NCBI RefSeq assembly: GCF_003072125.1
Contig: NZ_QCYH01000004.1
Coordinates: forward strand, 186,001 to 250,000
Source of the DNA: Pelagivirga sediminicola
GTDB taxonomy: Bacteria > Pseudomonadota > Alphaproteobacteria > Rhodobacterales > Rhodobacteraceae
Length of the DNA: 64,000 nucleotides
Direction: 5' to 3'
The notes beneath the pieces are model-generated. The model was given only the letters and a program-made list of their open reading frames with translations. It had not been told where the DNA came from and ran no database searches. This document shows, piece after piece, positions 8,729 through 18,122 of the stretch (positions within the stretch are counted from its first letter, which is position 1; each line of letters opens with the position of its first letter). The translations under genes and the position numbers were made by a program.

Positions 8729-10150
8729 TCAGCCCGCCGATCCGCCCACGGTCAGCCCGCCGATCATCACCGTCGGCTGGCCCACGCCCACCGGCACCCA
8801 TTGGCCCGCCTTGCCGCAATTGCCCATGCCGGGATCCAGCGCCATGTCGTTGCCCAGTGCGCGGATCTGTCCCAGCGCGGTGGCGCCGTCGCCGATCAGC
8901 GTGGCGCCCTTGACCGGAGCACCCACCTTGCCGTTCTGCACGCGGTAGGCCTCGGTGCAGGAAAACACGAACTTGCCGTTGGTGATGTCCACCTGCCCGC
9001 CGCCGAATCCCACGGCATAGATACCATCCTTGAGATCGGCCACGATATCGCCCGGCGCCGCGTCGCCGCCCAGCATGTAGGTGTTGGTCATGCGCGGCAT
9101 CGGCACGTGGGCGTGGCTTTCGCGGCGGCCGTTGCCGGTGGGCTCCGTGCCCATGAGGCGGGCGTTCTGGCGGTCCTGCATGAAGCCCACCAATATGCCG
9201 TCCTCGATCAGCACGTTGCGGCGCGACGGCGTGCCCTCGTCGTCGATGGTGATGCTGCCGCGCCTGTCCGGGATCGTGCCATCGTCCAGAACGGTCACGC
9301 CGGGCGCCGCGATTCGCTGTCCCATCAGCCCGGCGAAGGCCGACGCGCCCTTGCGGTTGAAATCGCCCTCCAGCCCGTGACCCACCGCCTCGTGCAGCAG
9401 GATGCCGGGCCAGCCGGGGCCGAGGACCACGTCCATCACGCCCGCCGGCGCCGGAACCGCGCGCAGGTTGACGGCGGCGATGCGCAGCGCCTCTCGCGCC
9501 TTGGCTTGCCAGTCCGCCGGATCGATCAGGTCGCCGAGGCCCACGCGCCCGCCGCCGCCTGCGGTGCCCGATTCGCGGCGCCCGTCCTCTTCGAGGATGA
9601 CCGATACGTTGACACGTGTCATCGGGCGCACATCGCGCAGATGCGTGCCGTCGGGGCGCAGGATCTCGACCTCCTGCAACGAGGCCGAGATGACGGCCGA
9701 GACCTGCACGACGCGCGGATCCAGATCGCGGGCGAAGGCATCTATCTGGCGCAGCGTCTCGATCCTGGCGGGGAAACTGGCGCCGACGATCGGATCGTCG
9801 GCGGTGTAAAGATGCCGGTTGGTCGGGCGCGGCCCCGGCGCCATCACGCCGCCGCCATCGCCCACCGCAAGGCGCGCGGTGTCGACGCCGCGCGTCAGCG
9901 CCGCCTCGGAGATGTCCGAGCCGTGGGCATATCCCACCGCCTCGCCGCGCACGGCGCGCAGGCCGAACCCCTCGCCCGCGTCATAGCTGGCGGTCTTGAT
10001 ACGCCCGTCATCGAATACCAGTGCCTCGCTGCGGGTGCGCTCCAGAAACAGCTCGCCATCATCGGCGCCGCTTGTGGCGCGGCGCAGCTGCGCCAGCGCG
10101 GCATCCTTGTCCAGATTATCCTCGAACGGGCGAAAGGGGGCATCGGGCAT
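8729..10150 (-). CDS. tldD: Metalloprotease TldD
   Basis: Zinc protease subunit of the TldD/TldE (PmbA) system, which degrades unfolded peptides and matures some modified peptides. It is 473 residues from the ATG at 10150 (CAGGAAACCAC upstream). The metal site HEAVGHGLEGD is near residue 252, and the C-terminus has GMGNCGKAGQ and VPVGVGQPT, conserved in TldD. The partner TldE/PmbA is not in this window. It is transcribed away from coxB across a 254-base divergent region. Confidence 0.95.
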   Translation of the reverse strand: MPDAPFRPFEDNLDKDAALAQLRRATSGADDGELFLERTRSEALVFDDGRIKTASYDAGEGFGLRAVRGEAVGYAHGSDISEAALTRGVDTARLAVGDGGGVMAPGPRPTNRHLYTADDPIVGASFPARIETLRQIDAFARDLDPRVVQVSAVISASLQEVEILRPDGTHLRDVRPMTRVNVSVILEEDGRRESGTAGGGGRVGLGDLIDPADWQAKAREALRIAAVNLRAVPAPAGVMDVVLGPGWPGILLHEAVGHGLEGDFNRKGASAFAGLMGQRIAAPGVTVLDDGTIPDRRGSITIDDEGTPSRRNVLIEDGILVGFMQDRQNARLMGTEPTGNGRRESHAHVPMPRMTNTYMLGGDAAPGDIVADLKDGIYAVGFGGGQVDITNGKFVFSCTEAYRVQNGKVGAPVKGATLIGDGATALGQIRALGNDMALDPGMGNCGKAGQWVPVGVGQPTVMIGGLTVGGSAG

Positions 10151-10241
10151 GTGGTTTCCTGCATCAAGGGGTATGCTGCGGGCCGGGCCACGCACGCAGC
10201 GTTGAAAATTGTCACGTCACGGCGTTGGCTTGCCCCGGTTT

Positions 10242-10255
10242 TTGATCTAAATCAA
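10242..10255 (+). promoter_or_regulatory. FNR/FnrL-type binding site upstream of coxB
   Basis: TTGATCTAAATCAA is a perfect match to the palindrome TTGAT-N4-ATCAA bound by FNR-family oxygen sensors (FnrL in Rhodobacterales). It lies 150 bases before the coxB start and 92 bases before tldD. It probably adjusts aa3 oxidase expression to oxygen; whether it activates or represses cannot be read from the site alone. Confidence 0.75.
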
Positions 10256-10404
10256 ATAAAGCGTCCCAATGCCGCAACCGTCTTTCTTGTCTGTACGCTC
10301 AGAATATGGTTTTAACAGGCGCAGATACAAGCGGGGGAGGCTGCCCAACCGGGCGGCACGTCACCCGATAACGATATATCCGCTTCAACCGATCAGGGTG
10401 CCTT

Positions 10405-11280
10405 ATGCGATACAAATCCAAACTGCTGGCTGCGATGGCCGCGCTTACCGCTCTTCCCGCGATGGCGCAGGACAATCTTGAAATCGTGGGCACGCCTACA
10501 CAGGGCGGCATGGGATTCCAGCCCGCCGCGACCGAGCTGGCCAGCGATTTGTTCTGGCTGGACGGCATGGTGCTGGTCATCATCGCGGGCATCACGATTT
10601 TAGTGACGGTTCTGATCATCTACGCGATGCTGCGCTTCAACCGCCGGGCCAACCCCAATCCGGCGAAATTCACCCACAACTCCCCGGTCGAGGTGGCGTG
10701 GACGATCATTCCGATCCTGATTCTGGTCTTTATCGGTGCCTTCTCGCTGCCCGTGCTGTTCAAGCAGCAGGAAATCCCGGAGGGCGACATCAACATCAAG
10801 GTCACCGGATACCAGTGGTACTGGGGCTATGAGTACACGGACGAGGATTTCGGCTTCGAATCCTTCATGATCGGCGAGGGCAAGATCCTGAATGACGAGG
10901 TCATCGCCGAGCTGGAGGAAGCGGGCTATAGCCGCGATGAGTTCAAGCTGGCCACCGACACCGCCGTCGTCGTGCCCGTGGGCAAGACCGTCGTGATGCA
11001 GGTCACCGGCGCGGACGTGATCCACAGCTGGACGATCCCGGCCTTCGGGGTCAAGCAGGACGCGGTTCCCGGCCGCCTTGCGCAGCTTTGGTTCAAGGCC
11101 GAGCGCGAAGGCGTCTATTTCGGCCAGTGCAGCGAGCTGTGCGGCAAGGATCACGCCTATATGCCGATCACCGTCAAGGTCGTCAGCCAGCAGGCTTATG
11201 ACGAATGGCTGGCCGGCGCCAAGGAAGAATATGCAGGCATCACTGCCCCCGGCAGCTACAAGGTTGCCGCGGCGCAGTAA
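10405..11280 (+). CDS. coxB: Cytochrome c oxidase subunit II
   Basis: Subunit II of an aa3-type cytochrome c oxidase, holding the CuA centre that receives electrons from cytochrome c. It is 291 residues with a signal peptide ending LPAMA|QD and two transmembrane helices (about residues 50-72 and 92-115). The CuA ligands are visible: His207 in DVIHSW and [12 protein letters not shown] (Cys242, Glu244, Cys246, His250, Met253). The aromatic patch YQWYWGYEY is conserved. It heads a cluster with ctaB, coxF, ctaG, coxC and surf1. Subunit I (ctaD) is absent from this cluster and must be encoded elsewhere, as in Rhodobacter/Paracoccus. Confidence 0.97.
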   Translation: MRYKSKLLAAMAALTALPAMAQDNLEIVGTPTQGGMGFQPAATELASDLFWLDGMVLVIIAGITILVTVLIIYAMLRFNRRANPNPAKFTHNSPVEVAWTIIPILILVFIGAFSLPVLFKQQEIPEGDINIKVTGYQWYWGYEYTDEDFGFESFMIGEGKILNDEVIAELEEAGYSRDEFKLATDTAVVVPVGKTVVMQVTGADVIHSWTIPAFGVKQDAVPGRLAQLWFKAEREGVYFGQCSELCGKDHAYMPITVKVVSQQAYDEWLAGAKEEYAGITAPGSYKVAAAQ

Positions 11281-11386
11281 CGCCGCCTGCGATCTCCATG
11301 TCCCCGCCTCACGTCGCGGGGGCGTGGCCTGAGCCAGATCCACCCCAGCCGGGCGCCGCCCGGCATGTCCGCGACCGGAGGTCAAC

Positions 11387-12358
11387 ATGAGCGATGCAAG
11401 CCTGAATGCCAGCAATGCCGCCTCCCGCGATGCGGAGCCGCAGGACGCGGGATTCGGCGATTTCTTTTCGCTGCTGAAGCCGCGCGTGATGTCGCTGGTG
11501 GTCTTCACCGCGCTGGTCGGATTGCTGGCGGCGCCCGTCGCGATCCATCCCGTGGTGGGATTTACCGCCATCCTGTTCATTGCCATCGGCGGCGGCGCGT
11601 CGGGTGCGCTGAACATGTGGTGGGACGCGGATATCGACCGCATCATGCGCCGCACGAGGAGCCGCCCGATCCCCGCGGGCCGCATCACCGAAGGCGAGGC
11701 GTTTGGTTTTGGCATCGCGCTGTCGGGCATATCCGTCGTCATGCTGGGGCTGGCGACCAATCTGGTCGCGGCGGGTCTGCTGGCCTTCACCATCTTCTTT
11801 TACGTCGTGATCTACTCCATGTGGCTCAAGCGGTGGACGCCGCAGAACATCGTCATCGGCGGCGCCGCGGGGGCGTTTCCGCCGATGATCGGATGGGCGG
11901 CGGCAACGGGCGGCATCAGCATCGAATCGGTTCTGATGTTCGCGCTGATCTTCATGTGGACGCCGCCGCATTTCTGGGCGCTCGCGCTGTTCATGAAGTC
12001 CGACTATGACGAGGCGGGCGTTCCCATGCTGACCTCGACCCATGGCCGCCGCGTGACGCGCAATCACATCTTGGTCTACACGCTGCTTCTGGTGCCGGTT
12101 TCCTTCGCGCTGGCGTTTACCTCGATCGGCGGGCCTGCCTACCTGATCGCGGCGGTGCTGCTGAACGCGCTTTTCCTGCGCGGCGCCTGGGCGATCTGGC
12201 GCCGTGACGAGGACGCGGCAGAGGCGGATAAATACGCGACCGAAAAGAAGGTGTTCAAGCACTCGCTTTACTATCTTTTCGGCCTTTTCGTCGCGATCCT
12301 GATCGACGCCACGCTGCGCGGCTACGGGATCACGCTTCAGTCGCTGTGGGGCGCATGA
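11387..12358 (+). CDS. ctaB: Protoheme IX farnesyltransferase (heme O synthase)
   Basis: Inner-membrane prenyltransferase that adds a farnesyl group to heme B to form heme O, the precursor of heme A for the oxidase. It is 323 residues with GGAGG before the ATG. Diagnostic motifs are LLKPRVMSLVVFTALVG at the N-terminus, NMWWDADIDRIMRRTRSRP (the Asp-rich prenyl diphosphate site) and the second site YDEAGVPMLTSTHG. It has about nine hydrophobic helices. Its TGA overlaps the coxF start (ATGATG). Confidence 0.96.
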   Translation: MSDASLNASNAASRDAEPQDAGFGDFFSLLKPRVMSLVVFTALVGLLAAPVAIHPVVGFTAILFIAIGGGASGALNMWWDADIDRIMRRTRSRPIPAGRITEGEAFGFGIALSGISVVMLGLATNLVAAGLLAFTIFFYVVIYSMWLKRWTPQNIVIGGAAGAFPPMIGWAAATGGISIESVLMFALIFMWTPPHFWALALFMKSDYDEAGVPMLTSTHGRRVTRNHILVYTLLLVPVSFALAFTSIGGPAYLIAAVLLNALFLRGAWAIWRRDEDAAEADKYATEKKVFKHSLYYLFGLFVAILIDATLRGYGITLQSLWGA

Positions 12359-12534
12359 TGGCGATTCGCAAACCTCACGAGATGCACCGAAGACGGTTCA
12401 GCCGCAACCTGGGGCTGGGGCTGGTCCTGGCGGCGTTCGTCGCGCTGGTCTTCGGCCTGACGATCGCCAAGGTCAGCAGCGACGAGTTTTCCGTCCCCAA
12501 GACAGTTTCGGGAGGCAGCAATGGCCAAAACTGA
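12355..12534 (+). CDS. coxF: Small cytochrome oxidase cluster protein CoxF
   Basis: A 59-residue protein with one transmembrane helix (LGLGLVLAAFVALVFGLTIAKV) after a basic N-terminus (RKPHEMHRRRF). It sits exactly between ctaB and ctaG and overlaps both (ATGA at the start, 14 bases at the end), the position of CoxF in Paracoccus and Rhodobacter clusters. Its role in oxidase assembly is not well defined. Identification rests on position, size and topology. Confidence 0.7.
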   Translation: MMAIRKPHEMHRRRFSRNLGLGLVLAAFVALVFGLTIAKVSSDEFSVPKTVSGGSNGQN

Positions 12535-13105
12535 CAAGACGCAGCGCACGGTGTTCATGCTGGTCGGCGTGGTGCTGACCATGGGCGCGCTGGCCTGGGC
12601 GTCCGTTCCCTTCTATGACTGGTTCTGCCGCGTGACCGGCTTTGGCGGGATCACCGGCGTCGCCGAGATGGAATCCGACAGGATCCTCGACCAGACGATC
12701 AAGGTGCGCTTCGACGGCAGCCTGGAGCGCGACATGCCGTGGGAGTTCAAGCCCGAAGTGCGCGAGATGGAGCTGCGCATCGGCGAGACGGGGCTGGCGT
12801 TTTTCGAGGCCTACAACCCGACGGACCGCCCGGTGGCGGGGCAGGCGGCCTATAACGTCACGCCCTACGAGGCCGGCGGCTTTTTCGAAAAGATCGAGTG
12901 TTTCTGCTTTACCGAGCAGGTCCTGCAGCCCGGCGAGCGGGTGGACATGCCGGTGACATTCTACATCGACCCCGACATCGTCGATGACCGCGATGCCAAA
13001 TACACCAAGGTCATCACCCTGTCCTACACATTCTACGAGATCGACCTGCCCGAGCAGCAGGCCGCACTTGCGCAGGACGACGAAACCGATAGAACCGTAA
13101 ACTGA
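12521..13105 (+). CDS. ctaG: Cytochrome c oxidase assembly protein CtaG (Cox11)
   Basis: Membrane-anchored copper chaperone that delivers copper to the CuB site of subunit I. It is 194 residues: a single N-terminal helix ([19 protein letters not shown]), then a periplasmic immunoglobulin-like domain with the copper-binding pair ECFCFTEQ (Cys127 and Cys129) and [18 protein letters not shown]. The ribosome site GGGAGG lies inside the end of coxF, so translation is coupled. A 94-base gap separates it from coxC. Confidence 0.95.
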   Translation: MAKTDKTQRTVFMLVGVVLTMGALAWASVPFYDWFCRVTGFGGITGVAEMESDRILDQTIKVRFDGSLERDMPWEFKPEVREMELRIGETGLAFFEAYNPTDRPVAGQAAYNVTPYEAGGFFEKIECFCFTEQVLQPGERVDMPVTFYIDPDIVDDRDAKYTKVITLSYTFYEIDLPEQQAALAQDDETDRTVN

Positions 13106-13199
13106 AGCGAAAAACAGGAGCGATGCACGGCATTTTGCAAGGCCCTCGTCAAACAGGTCCTCAACAAACGCTCCGAGCCCGTCCACGAGGGAATACGAA

Positions 13200-14012
13200 A
13201 TGGCACATGAAAAGAACCACGATTATCACATCCTAGCGCCTTCGCTCTGGCCCCTGCTGGGGGCTGTTGCGGGATTTGTCATGCTGTTCGGCGCCGTCCT
13301 GTGGATGTCACCGCAGATGGATAGCAACCAGCCTTGGGTGTTCCTGATCGGCCTCGCCGGTGTTCTCTACACCATGTTCGGCTGGTGGTCCGATACGGTG
13401 GCCGAAAACCAGGCGGGCGATCACACGCCGGTGGTGCGGATCGGCCTGCGCTATGGCTTCATCATGTTCATCATGTCCGAGGTCATGTTCTTTGCTGCAT
13501 GGTTCTGGAGCTTTTTCAAACACGCGATGTACCCGATGGGCGAGCTGTCGCCGGGCATCGACGGTGTCTGGCCGCCGGTGGGAATCGAGACATTCGACCC
13601 CTGGCACCTGCCGCTGATCAACACGCTGATCCTGCTGTGCTCGGGCGCTGCGGCGACATGGGCGCATCACGCGTTGGTGCATGAAAACAACCGCAGCGAC
13701 ATGAAGATGGGGCTGGCGCTGGCCGTGGGCCTCGGCATCCTGTTCACCGTCTTCCAGGCGTATGAATACAGCCACGCGGCGTTCGGATTCTCCGGAAACA
13801 TCTATGGCGCGAACTTCTTCATGGCGACGGGCTTTCACGGCTTTCACGTCGTGATCGGCACCATTTTCCTGTTCGTTTGCTACCTGCGCACGGTCAAGGG
13901 CCACTTCACTCCCGACAACCATGTCGGGTTCGAGGCGGCGGCGTGGTACTGGCACTTCGTTGACGTGGTGTGGCTGTTCCTCTTCGCCTCGATCTACATC
14001 TGGGGCTCCTGA
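13200..14012 (+). CDS. coxC: Cytochrome c oxidase subunit III
   Basis: Seven-helix subunit III of the aa3 oxidase, which stabilises the enzyme during turnover. It is 270 residues. Recognisable stretches are [32 protein letters not shown], and the C-terminal [24 protein letters not shown] lies just before the ATG. It ends 104 bases before surf1, and that gap contains a palindrome, a dispersed motif and a terminator, so part of transcription may stop here. Confidence 0.97.
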   Translation: MAHEKNHDYHILAPSLWPLLGAVAGFVMLFGAVLWMSPQMDSNQPWVFLIGLAGVLYTMFGWWSDTVAENQAGDHTPVVRIGLRYGFIMFIMSEVMFFAAWFWSFFKHAMYPMGELSPGIDGVWPPVGIETFDPWHLPLINTLILLCSGAAATWAHHALVHENNRSDMKMGLALAVGLGILFTVFQAYEYSHAAFGFSGNIYGANFFMATGFHGFHVVIGTIFLFVCYLRTVKGHFTPDNHVGFEAAAWYWHFVDVVWLFLFASIYIWGS

Positions 14013-14013
14013 A

Positions 14014-14031
14014 GATTTTTCGCGAAAAATC
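14014..14031. repeat. 18-base palindrome GATTTTTCGCGAAAAATC, copy 1
   Basis: A perfect palindrome two bases after the coxC stop. The identical 18 bases occur at 30958-30975 after leuA. As RNA it would form a short hairpin, and as DNA a symmetrical protein site. Confidence 0.85.
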
Positions 14032-14043
14032 ATTGCCTTTGGC

Positions 14044-14066
14044 GAGGATATTTTCAGCAAGAAGAA
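14044..14066 (+). repeat. Two-part intergenic motif, copy 2
   Basis: GAGGATATTTTCA followed by GCAAGAAGAA, matching the copies at 55354 and 48454. It follows the 18-base palindrome by 12 bases and runs into the terminator stem. Confidence 0.6.
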
Positions 14067-14096
14067 AATGCGGGAGGGCGCCCTTCCGCATTTTTG
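14065..14096 (+). terminator. Intrinsic terminator between coxC and surf1
   Basis: AAATGCGG and GAGGGC pair with GCCCTT and CCGCATTT to form a long stem followed by TTTTTG. This is a good rho-independent terminator, so surf1 and thrC may be expressed partly from read-through or their own promoter. Confidence 0.75.
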
Positions 14097-14115
14097 TCTT
14101 TGAAGGATAGGGTTG

Positions 14116-14799
14116 ATGCGGCGGCTTGTGGTGCCATTGCTGTTCGGTATTCTGGGGGCGGCTGTGCTGATTTCGCTCGGGGTCTGGCAGGTTCAACGGC
14201 TCTCGTGGAAAGAGGCCGTATTGGCCGATATCGAGGCGCGCGTCGCCGGAGCGCCGGTCGCTCTGCCTACCGCGCCCGACGCTGCGCGGGACAGGTTTCT
14301 GCCCGTCGCGGCCGAGGGGATGCTGGAAGGGCCGGAGTTGCACGTTCTGGTCGGCGCCAAGGAACTTGGGGCGGGGTATCGCCTGATCCAGCCGCTGGAT
14401 CTGGGCGAGCGCCGCATCATGGTCGACCGGGGTTTCATCGGGCTGACGGACAAGGACGCGCCGCGCGATCGCGGTGCCGTGCGGCTGATCGGCAACCTGC
14501 ACTGGCCCGACGAGGTGGATGGCTATACGCCGCCGCCCGACCTCGACAAGGACATATGGTTTGCCCGCGACGTGCCCGCCATGGCCGAGGCGCTGAACAC
14601 CGAGCCTGTCCTGCTGGTTGTTCGCCAGCAGGAGGGCGGGGAGCCTGCGGGCATCACCCCGCTGCCTGTCGATGGGGGCGGCATTCCGAACGATCATCTG
14701 CAATATGCGATCACCTGGTTTTCACTGGCCCTTATCTGGCTGGCGATGACAGGCTATTTGCTGTGGCGTGTCCGGCGCGGCGCCGGCGCGAAATTCTGA
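14116..14799 (+). CDS. SURF1 family oxidase assembly protein
   Basis: Inner-membrane protein needed for insertion of heme A into subunit I. It is 227 residues with one helix at each end (LVVPLLFGILGAAVLISLGVW and WFSLALIWLAMTGYLLW) and a periplasmic loop containing VDRGFIGL and PDNHLQY-like PNDHLQYAITWFSLA, the SURF1 signatures. The ATG at 14116 is preferred over TTG at 14113; AAGGA is upstream. It ends 10 bases before thrC, so the two are likely co-transcribed. Confidence 0.93.
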   Translation: MRRLVVPLLFGILGAAVLISLGVWQVQRLSWKEAVLADIEARVAGAPVALPTAPDAARDRFLPVAAEGMLEGPELHVLVGAKELGAGYRLIQPLDLGERRIMVDRGFIGLTDKDAPRDRGAVRLIGNLHWPDEVDGYTPPPDLDKDIWFARDVPAMAEALNTEPVLLVVRQQEGGEPAGITPLPVDGGGIPNDHLQYAITWFSLALIWLAMTGYLLWRVRRGAGAKF

Positions 14800-14809
14800 G
14801 GGCTGTGAC

Positions 14810-16198
14810 ATGAAGTATATCTCGACACGGGGCAAGGCGCCCATCCTGACCTTCGAGGAGGCGATGCTGACCGGCCTCGCGCGCGACGGCGGCCTTTACC
14901 TGCCCGAAAGCATCCCTCAGATGCCGTCGGCCGAGATCGCCGCGCTGGCGGGTCTTCCATACGAGGAGGCCGCGTTCCGCATCATGCGCCCCTATATCGG
15001 CGACGCCTTCACCGATACCGAATTCCAGGACATCATCGCGCGCGCCTATGCCGGGTTTGCCCACGCGGCCCGCGCGCCCGTGGTGCAGCTGGCGCCGGGG
15101 CATCACCTGCTGGAGCTGTTTCACGGCCCGACGCTCGCGTTCAAGGATTTCGCGATGCAGCTGATCGGCCAGCTGTTCGAGGCGTCCCTCAAGCGCAGCG
15201 GCAACCGCGTCTGCATCGTCGGCGCGACCAGCGGCGACACCGGGTCGGCCGCGATTGACGCGTTCCGGGGGCTGGAGATGGTGGACGTGTTCATCCTCTA
15301 TCCCAACGGCCGCGTGTCCGAGGTGCAGCGCCGCCAGATGAGCACGCCTGCCGAGGATAACGTGCATGCGCTGGCAATGACCGGCCATTTCGACGATTGC
15401 CAGGCCCGCGTCAAGGATATGTTCAACGATTTCGCGTTTCGTGACGAGGTGGGCCTTGCCGGGGTCAACAGCATCAACTGGGCGCGCGTTCTGGCGCAGG
15501 TCGTTTATTACTTCACCTCTGCGGTCAGCCTGGGCGCGCCGCAGCGCGAGGTCAGCTTTACCGTGCCGACGGGGAATTTCGGCGATATCTTCGCGGGCTA
15601 CATCGCCAAGCGCATGGGGCTGCCGATCGACCGTCTGATCGTGGCGACGAACCAGAACGACATCCTGCACCGCTGCCTTTCGGGGGGCGATTACATTCCC
15701 GATGGCGTCATCCCGTCGATCAGCCCGTCGATGGACATTCAGGTGTCGTCGAATTTCGAGCGCGCCCTGTTCGAGGCATATGGCCGCGACGCGAATGCCA
15801 CCGCGCAGCTGATGGACGAGCTGAAGGCAGGCGGGTTCACCGTCAGCCAAGGGGCGCTGGAGGCACTGCGCGAAAGCTTCGATTCGGGCCGCGTCAGCGA
15901 GGAGGAAACCCGCGCCACGATCCAGCGCACGTGGAACGAGACAGGCGAGCTTCTGTGCCCGCACAGCGCCATCGGCGTGCACGTGGCCGAGCAGCACCTG
16001 ACGCCGGACGTGCCGATGATCACGCTGGCCACCGCGCACCCCGCCAAGTTTCCCGCAGCGGTGGAGGAGGCGAGCGGCCAGCACCCCCCCTTGCCCTTGC
16101 ATATGGCGGACCTGTATGAGCGGGCCGAACGGATCACCGAGGTGGACAACGACCTTGGGGCCATCGAGACCCTCATCAAGGACAGGATCGCGCGTTGA
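14810..16198 (+). CDS. thrC: Threonine synthase
   Basis: PLP enzyme converting O-phosphohomoserine to threonine. It is 462 residues, the long class II type. The N-terminus MKYISTRG, the PLP lysine in GPTLAFKDFAMQ (Lys112), and the phosphate loop ATSGDTGSAA are present. The ATG at 14810 is preferred to the upstream frame. Its TGA overlaps the next gene's TTG start. The aspartate-family enzyme asd is about 30 kb away, so the pathway is not clustered. Confidence 0.96.
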   Translation: MKYISTRGKAPILTFEEAMLTGLARDGGLYLPESIPQMPSAEIAALAGLPYEEAAFRIMRPYIGDAFTDTEFQDIIARAYAGFAHAARAPVVQLAPGHHLLELFHGPTLAFKDFAMQLIGQLFEASLKRSGNRVCIVGATSGDTGSAAIDAFRGLEMVDVFILYPNGRVSEVQRRQMSTPAEDNVHALAMTGHFDDCQARVKDMFNDFAFRDEVGLAGVNSINWARVLAQVVYYFTSAVSLGAPQREVSFTVPTGNFGDIFAGYIAKRMGLPIDRLIVATNQNDILHRCLSGGDYIPDGVIPSISPSMDIQVSSNFERALFEAYGRDANATAQLMDELKAGGFTVSQGALEALRESFDSGRVSEEETRATIQRTWNETGELLCPHSAIGVHVAEQHLTPDVPMITLATAHPAKFPAAVEEASGQHPPLPLHMADLYERAERITEVDNDLGAIETLIKDRIAR

Positions 16199-17457
16199 CG
16201 GTAAACCTGACGACACTTTCCAACGGCTTTCGCATCGTGACCGAGGCGATGCCGGGGCTGCAATCGGCCGCCATCGGCGTCTGGGTTCTGACCGGCGCGC
16301 GCAACGAGCGCACCGATCAGAACGGCATCGCGCATTTTCTGGAGCATATGGCGTTCAAGGGCACGGCACGGCGCAGTGCCTTGCAGATCGCCGAGGCGAT
16401 CGAGGATGTCGGCGGCTATATCAACGCCTATACCAGCCGCGAGGTCACCGCCTATTACGCGCGCGTGTTGAAGGACGACGTGCCGCTGGCGCTGGACGTG
16501 GTGGGCGACATCCTGCGCAATTCCACCTTCGATCCCAAGGAGATCGAGGTCGAGCGCGGCGTCATCCTGCAGGAGATCGGGCAGGCGCTCGATACGCCCG
16601 ACGACATCATTTTCGACTGGCTACAGGAAAAGGCCTATCCCGATCACCCGCTGGGCCGCGCCATTCTGGGCCAGCACGAAGGCGTCGCGCGGTTCAGCCG
16701 CGCCGATCTGACCGGTTTTGTCGATCAGCATTACCGCCCCGGCCAGATGGTGCTGTCGGCGGCGGGCGCCGTCGATCACGACGCGCTGGTCAAGGCCGCC
16801 GAGGCGATGTTCGGCGACATGACACCGGGCGCCGCCCCCGAAGCCCCGCTGGCGCGGTTCACGGGCGGCGAGGTGCGCCGCATCAAGAAGCTGGAGCAGG
16901 CGCATATGGCGCTGGCCTTCGAGGCGCCCAATTACGGCGATCCGCAGATCCACACGGCGCAGATCTATGCCACCGCGCTGGGCGGCAGCATGTCCTCGCG
17001 CCTCTTTCAGGAGATCCGCGAGAAGCGGGGCCTGTGCTATACGATCTACGCGCAGGCAGGCGCCTACGCCGATACCGGCATGATGACCATCTATGCCGGC
17101 ACCTCGGGCGGCGACATGGCCGGGCTGGTCGAGATCACCATCGACGAAATGAAGCGCGCAGCGGATGACATGCGCCCTGACGAGATCGAGCGCGCGCGCG
17201 CGCAGATGAAGGCCGGGTTGCTGATGGGGCTTGAGAGCCCCTCGAACCGGGCCGAGCGTCTGGCGCGGATGATCCAGATCTGGGGCCGCGTGCCGCCGCT
17301 GGAAGAGGTGGTGGAGAAGATCGACGCCGTCACGCTGGCCGATGTGCGCAGCCTGGCCGAGCAGACCGTGGCCCACGCGCCCGCCGCGCTGGCGCTTTAT
17401 GGCCCGGTCAAGGATGCGCCGACGCTGGAGGCCCTGCAGACCCGGCGTGCGGCCTGA
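16195..17457 (+). CDS. M16 family zinc peptidase
   Basis: Insulinase/processing-peptidase family protein of 420 residues, similar to the beta subunit of mitochondrial processing peptidase. The inverted zinc motif is HFLEH (His47, Glu50, His51), with the third ligand region ERGVILQEIG. The glycine-rich loop GGSMSSRLFQEIREKRGLCYTIYA is split here as GGSMSSRLFQEI and REKRGLCYTIYA. The start is TTG, overlapping the thrC stop, so translation is coupled. No signal peptide is visible. The thrC-M16-GNAT order is common in Rhodobacterales, from memory. Confidence 0.93.
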   Translation: MTVNLTTLSNGFRIVTEAMPGLQSAAIGVWVLTGARNERTDQNGIAHFLEHMAFKGTARRSALQIAEAIEDVGGYINAYTSREVTAYYARVLKDDVPLALDVVGDILRNSTFDPKEIEVERGVILQEIGQALDTPDDIIFDWLQEKAYPDHPLGRAILGQHEGVARFSRADLTGFVDQHYRPGQMVLSAAGAVDHDALVKAAEAMFGDMTPGAAPEAPLARFTGGEVRRIKKLEQAHMALAFEAPNYGDPQIHTAQIYATALGGSMSSRLFQEIREKRGLCYTIYAQAGAYADTGMMTIYAGTSGGDMAGLVEITIDEMKRAADDMRPDEIERARAQMKAGLLMGLESPSNRAERLARMIQIWGRVPPLEEVVEKIDAVTLADVRSLAEQTVAHAPAALALYGPVKDAPTLEALQTRRAA

Positions 17458-18044
17458 TGTTCGCTGCGCGCCGCAAGGTCCGCATCGAAACCGAGCGGCT
17501 GACCCTGCGCCAACCGGCCATGACGGACTTCCGCGACTGGACGCATCTGCGCCGCTCCAGCGCCGATTTCCTAGTCCCGTGGGAGCCGAGCTGGGCCGCC
17601 GATCATCTGTCGCGCAAGGGATTTACCAACCGCGTCTACTGGGCGCAGCGCAGCATCAGCGGCGGCACCGCGTTGCCGCTGTTCCTGATCCGGCGCGAGG
17701 ACGACCGCCTGCTGGGCGCGATCACGCTGGACAATGTGCGGCGCGGGCCCAGCCAGTCGGGCACGCTGGGCTACTGGATCGGGGCCAGTCATGCGCGGCA
17801 GGGCTACATGCGCGAGGCTATTTTGGCGGTATCCCATCATGCGTTCGACCGTCTGGATATCAGCCGGATCGAGGCGGCATGCCTGCCATCGAACGTCGCG
17901 TCGCGCGGGTTGCTGGAGAAGTGCGGCTTCAAATACGAGGGCGTCGCGCAGAGCTATCTGCAGATCGACGGGCGCTGGCGCACCCATGTCCTCTATGCCG
18001 CGCTGCGCCATGACCGGCGCGGGCGCAGCGATGCCGGGCTCTAG
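17457..18044 (+). CDS. GNAT N-acetyltransferase, RimJ-like
   Basis: A 195-residue acyl-CoA-dependent acetyltransferase. ETERLTLRQP at the N-terminus, LGYWIGASHARQGYMREA for the acetyl-CoA loop, and ACLPSNVASRGLLEKCGF near the end match the RimJ/RimL group that acetylates ribosomal protein or other N-termini. The ATG overlaps the M16 gene stop (TGATG). The actual substrate cannot be told from sequence. Confidence 0.87.
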   Translation: MFAARRKVRIETERLTLRQPAMTDFRDWTHLRRSSADFLVPWEPSWAADHLSRKGFTNRVYWAQRSISGGTALPLFLIRREDDRLLGAITLDNVRRGPSQSGTLGYWIGASHARQGYMREAILAVSHHAFDRLDISRIEAACLPSNVASRGLLEKCGFKYEGVAQSYLQIDGRWRTHVLYAALRHDRRGRSDAGL

Positions 18045-18072
18045 CCCGCGAAAATCCTGCAAATTTTCGGGC
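18044..18072. repeat. Post-stop inverted repeat
   Basis: CCCGCGAAAAT and ATTTTCGGG form an imperfect stem starting at the last base of the acetyltransferase stop codon. It resembles the 18-base palindrome after coxC and leuA in its TTTTCG/CGAAAA core but differs in detail. Confidence 0.55.
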
Positions 18073-18122
18073 GCGCCGATTTCGCCGTTCACCCCGCCCG
18101 GCAACGGCGCTAGGGTTCGCGC

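Noticed and set aside
8642-10315. 557-codon plus-strand ORF opposite tldD
   Set aside because: It crosses the divergent tldD-coxB promoter region and is antisense to HEAVGH-containing tldD.
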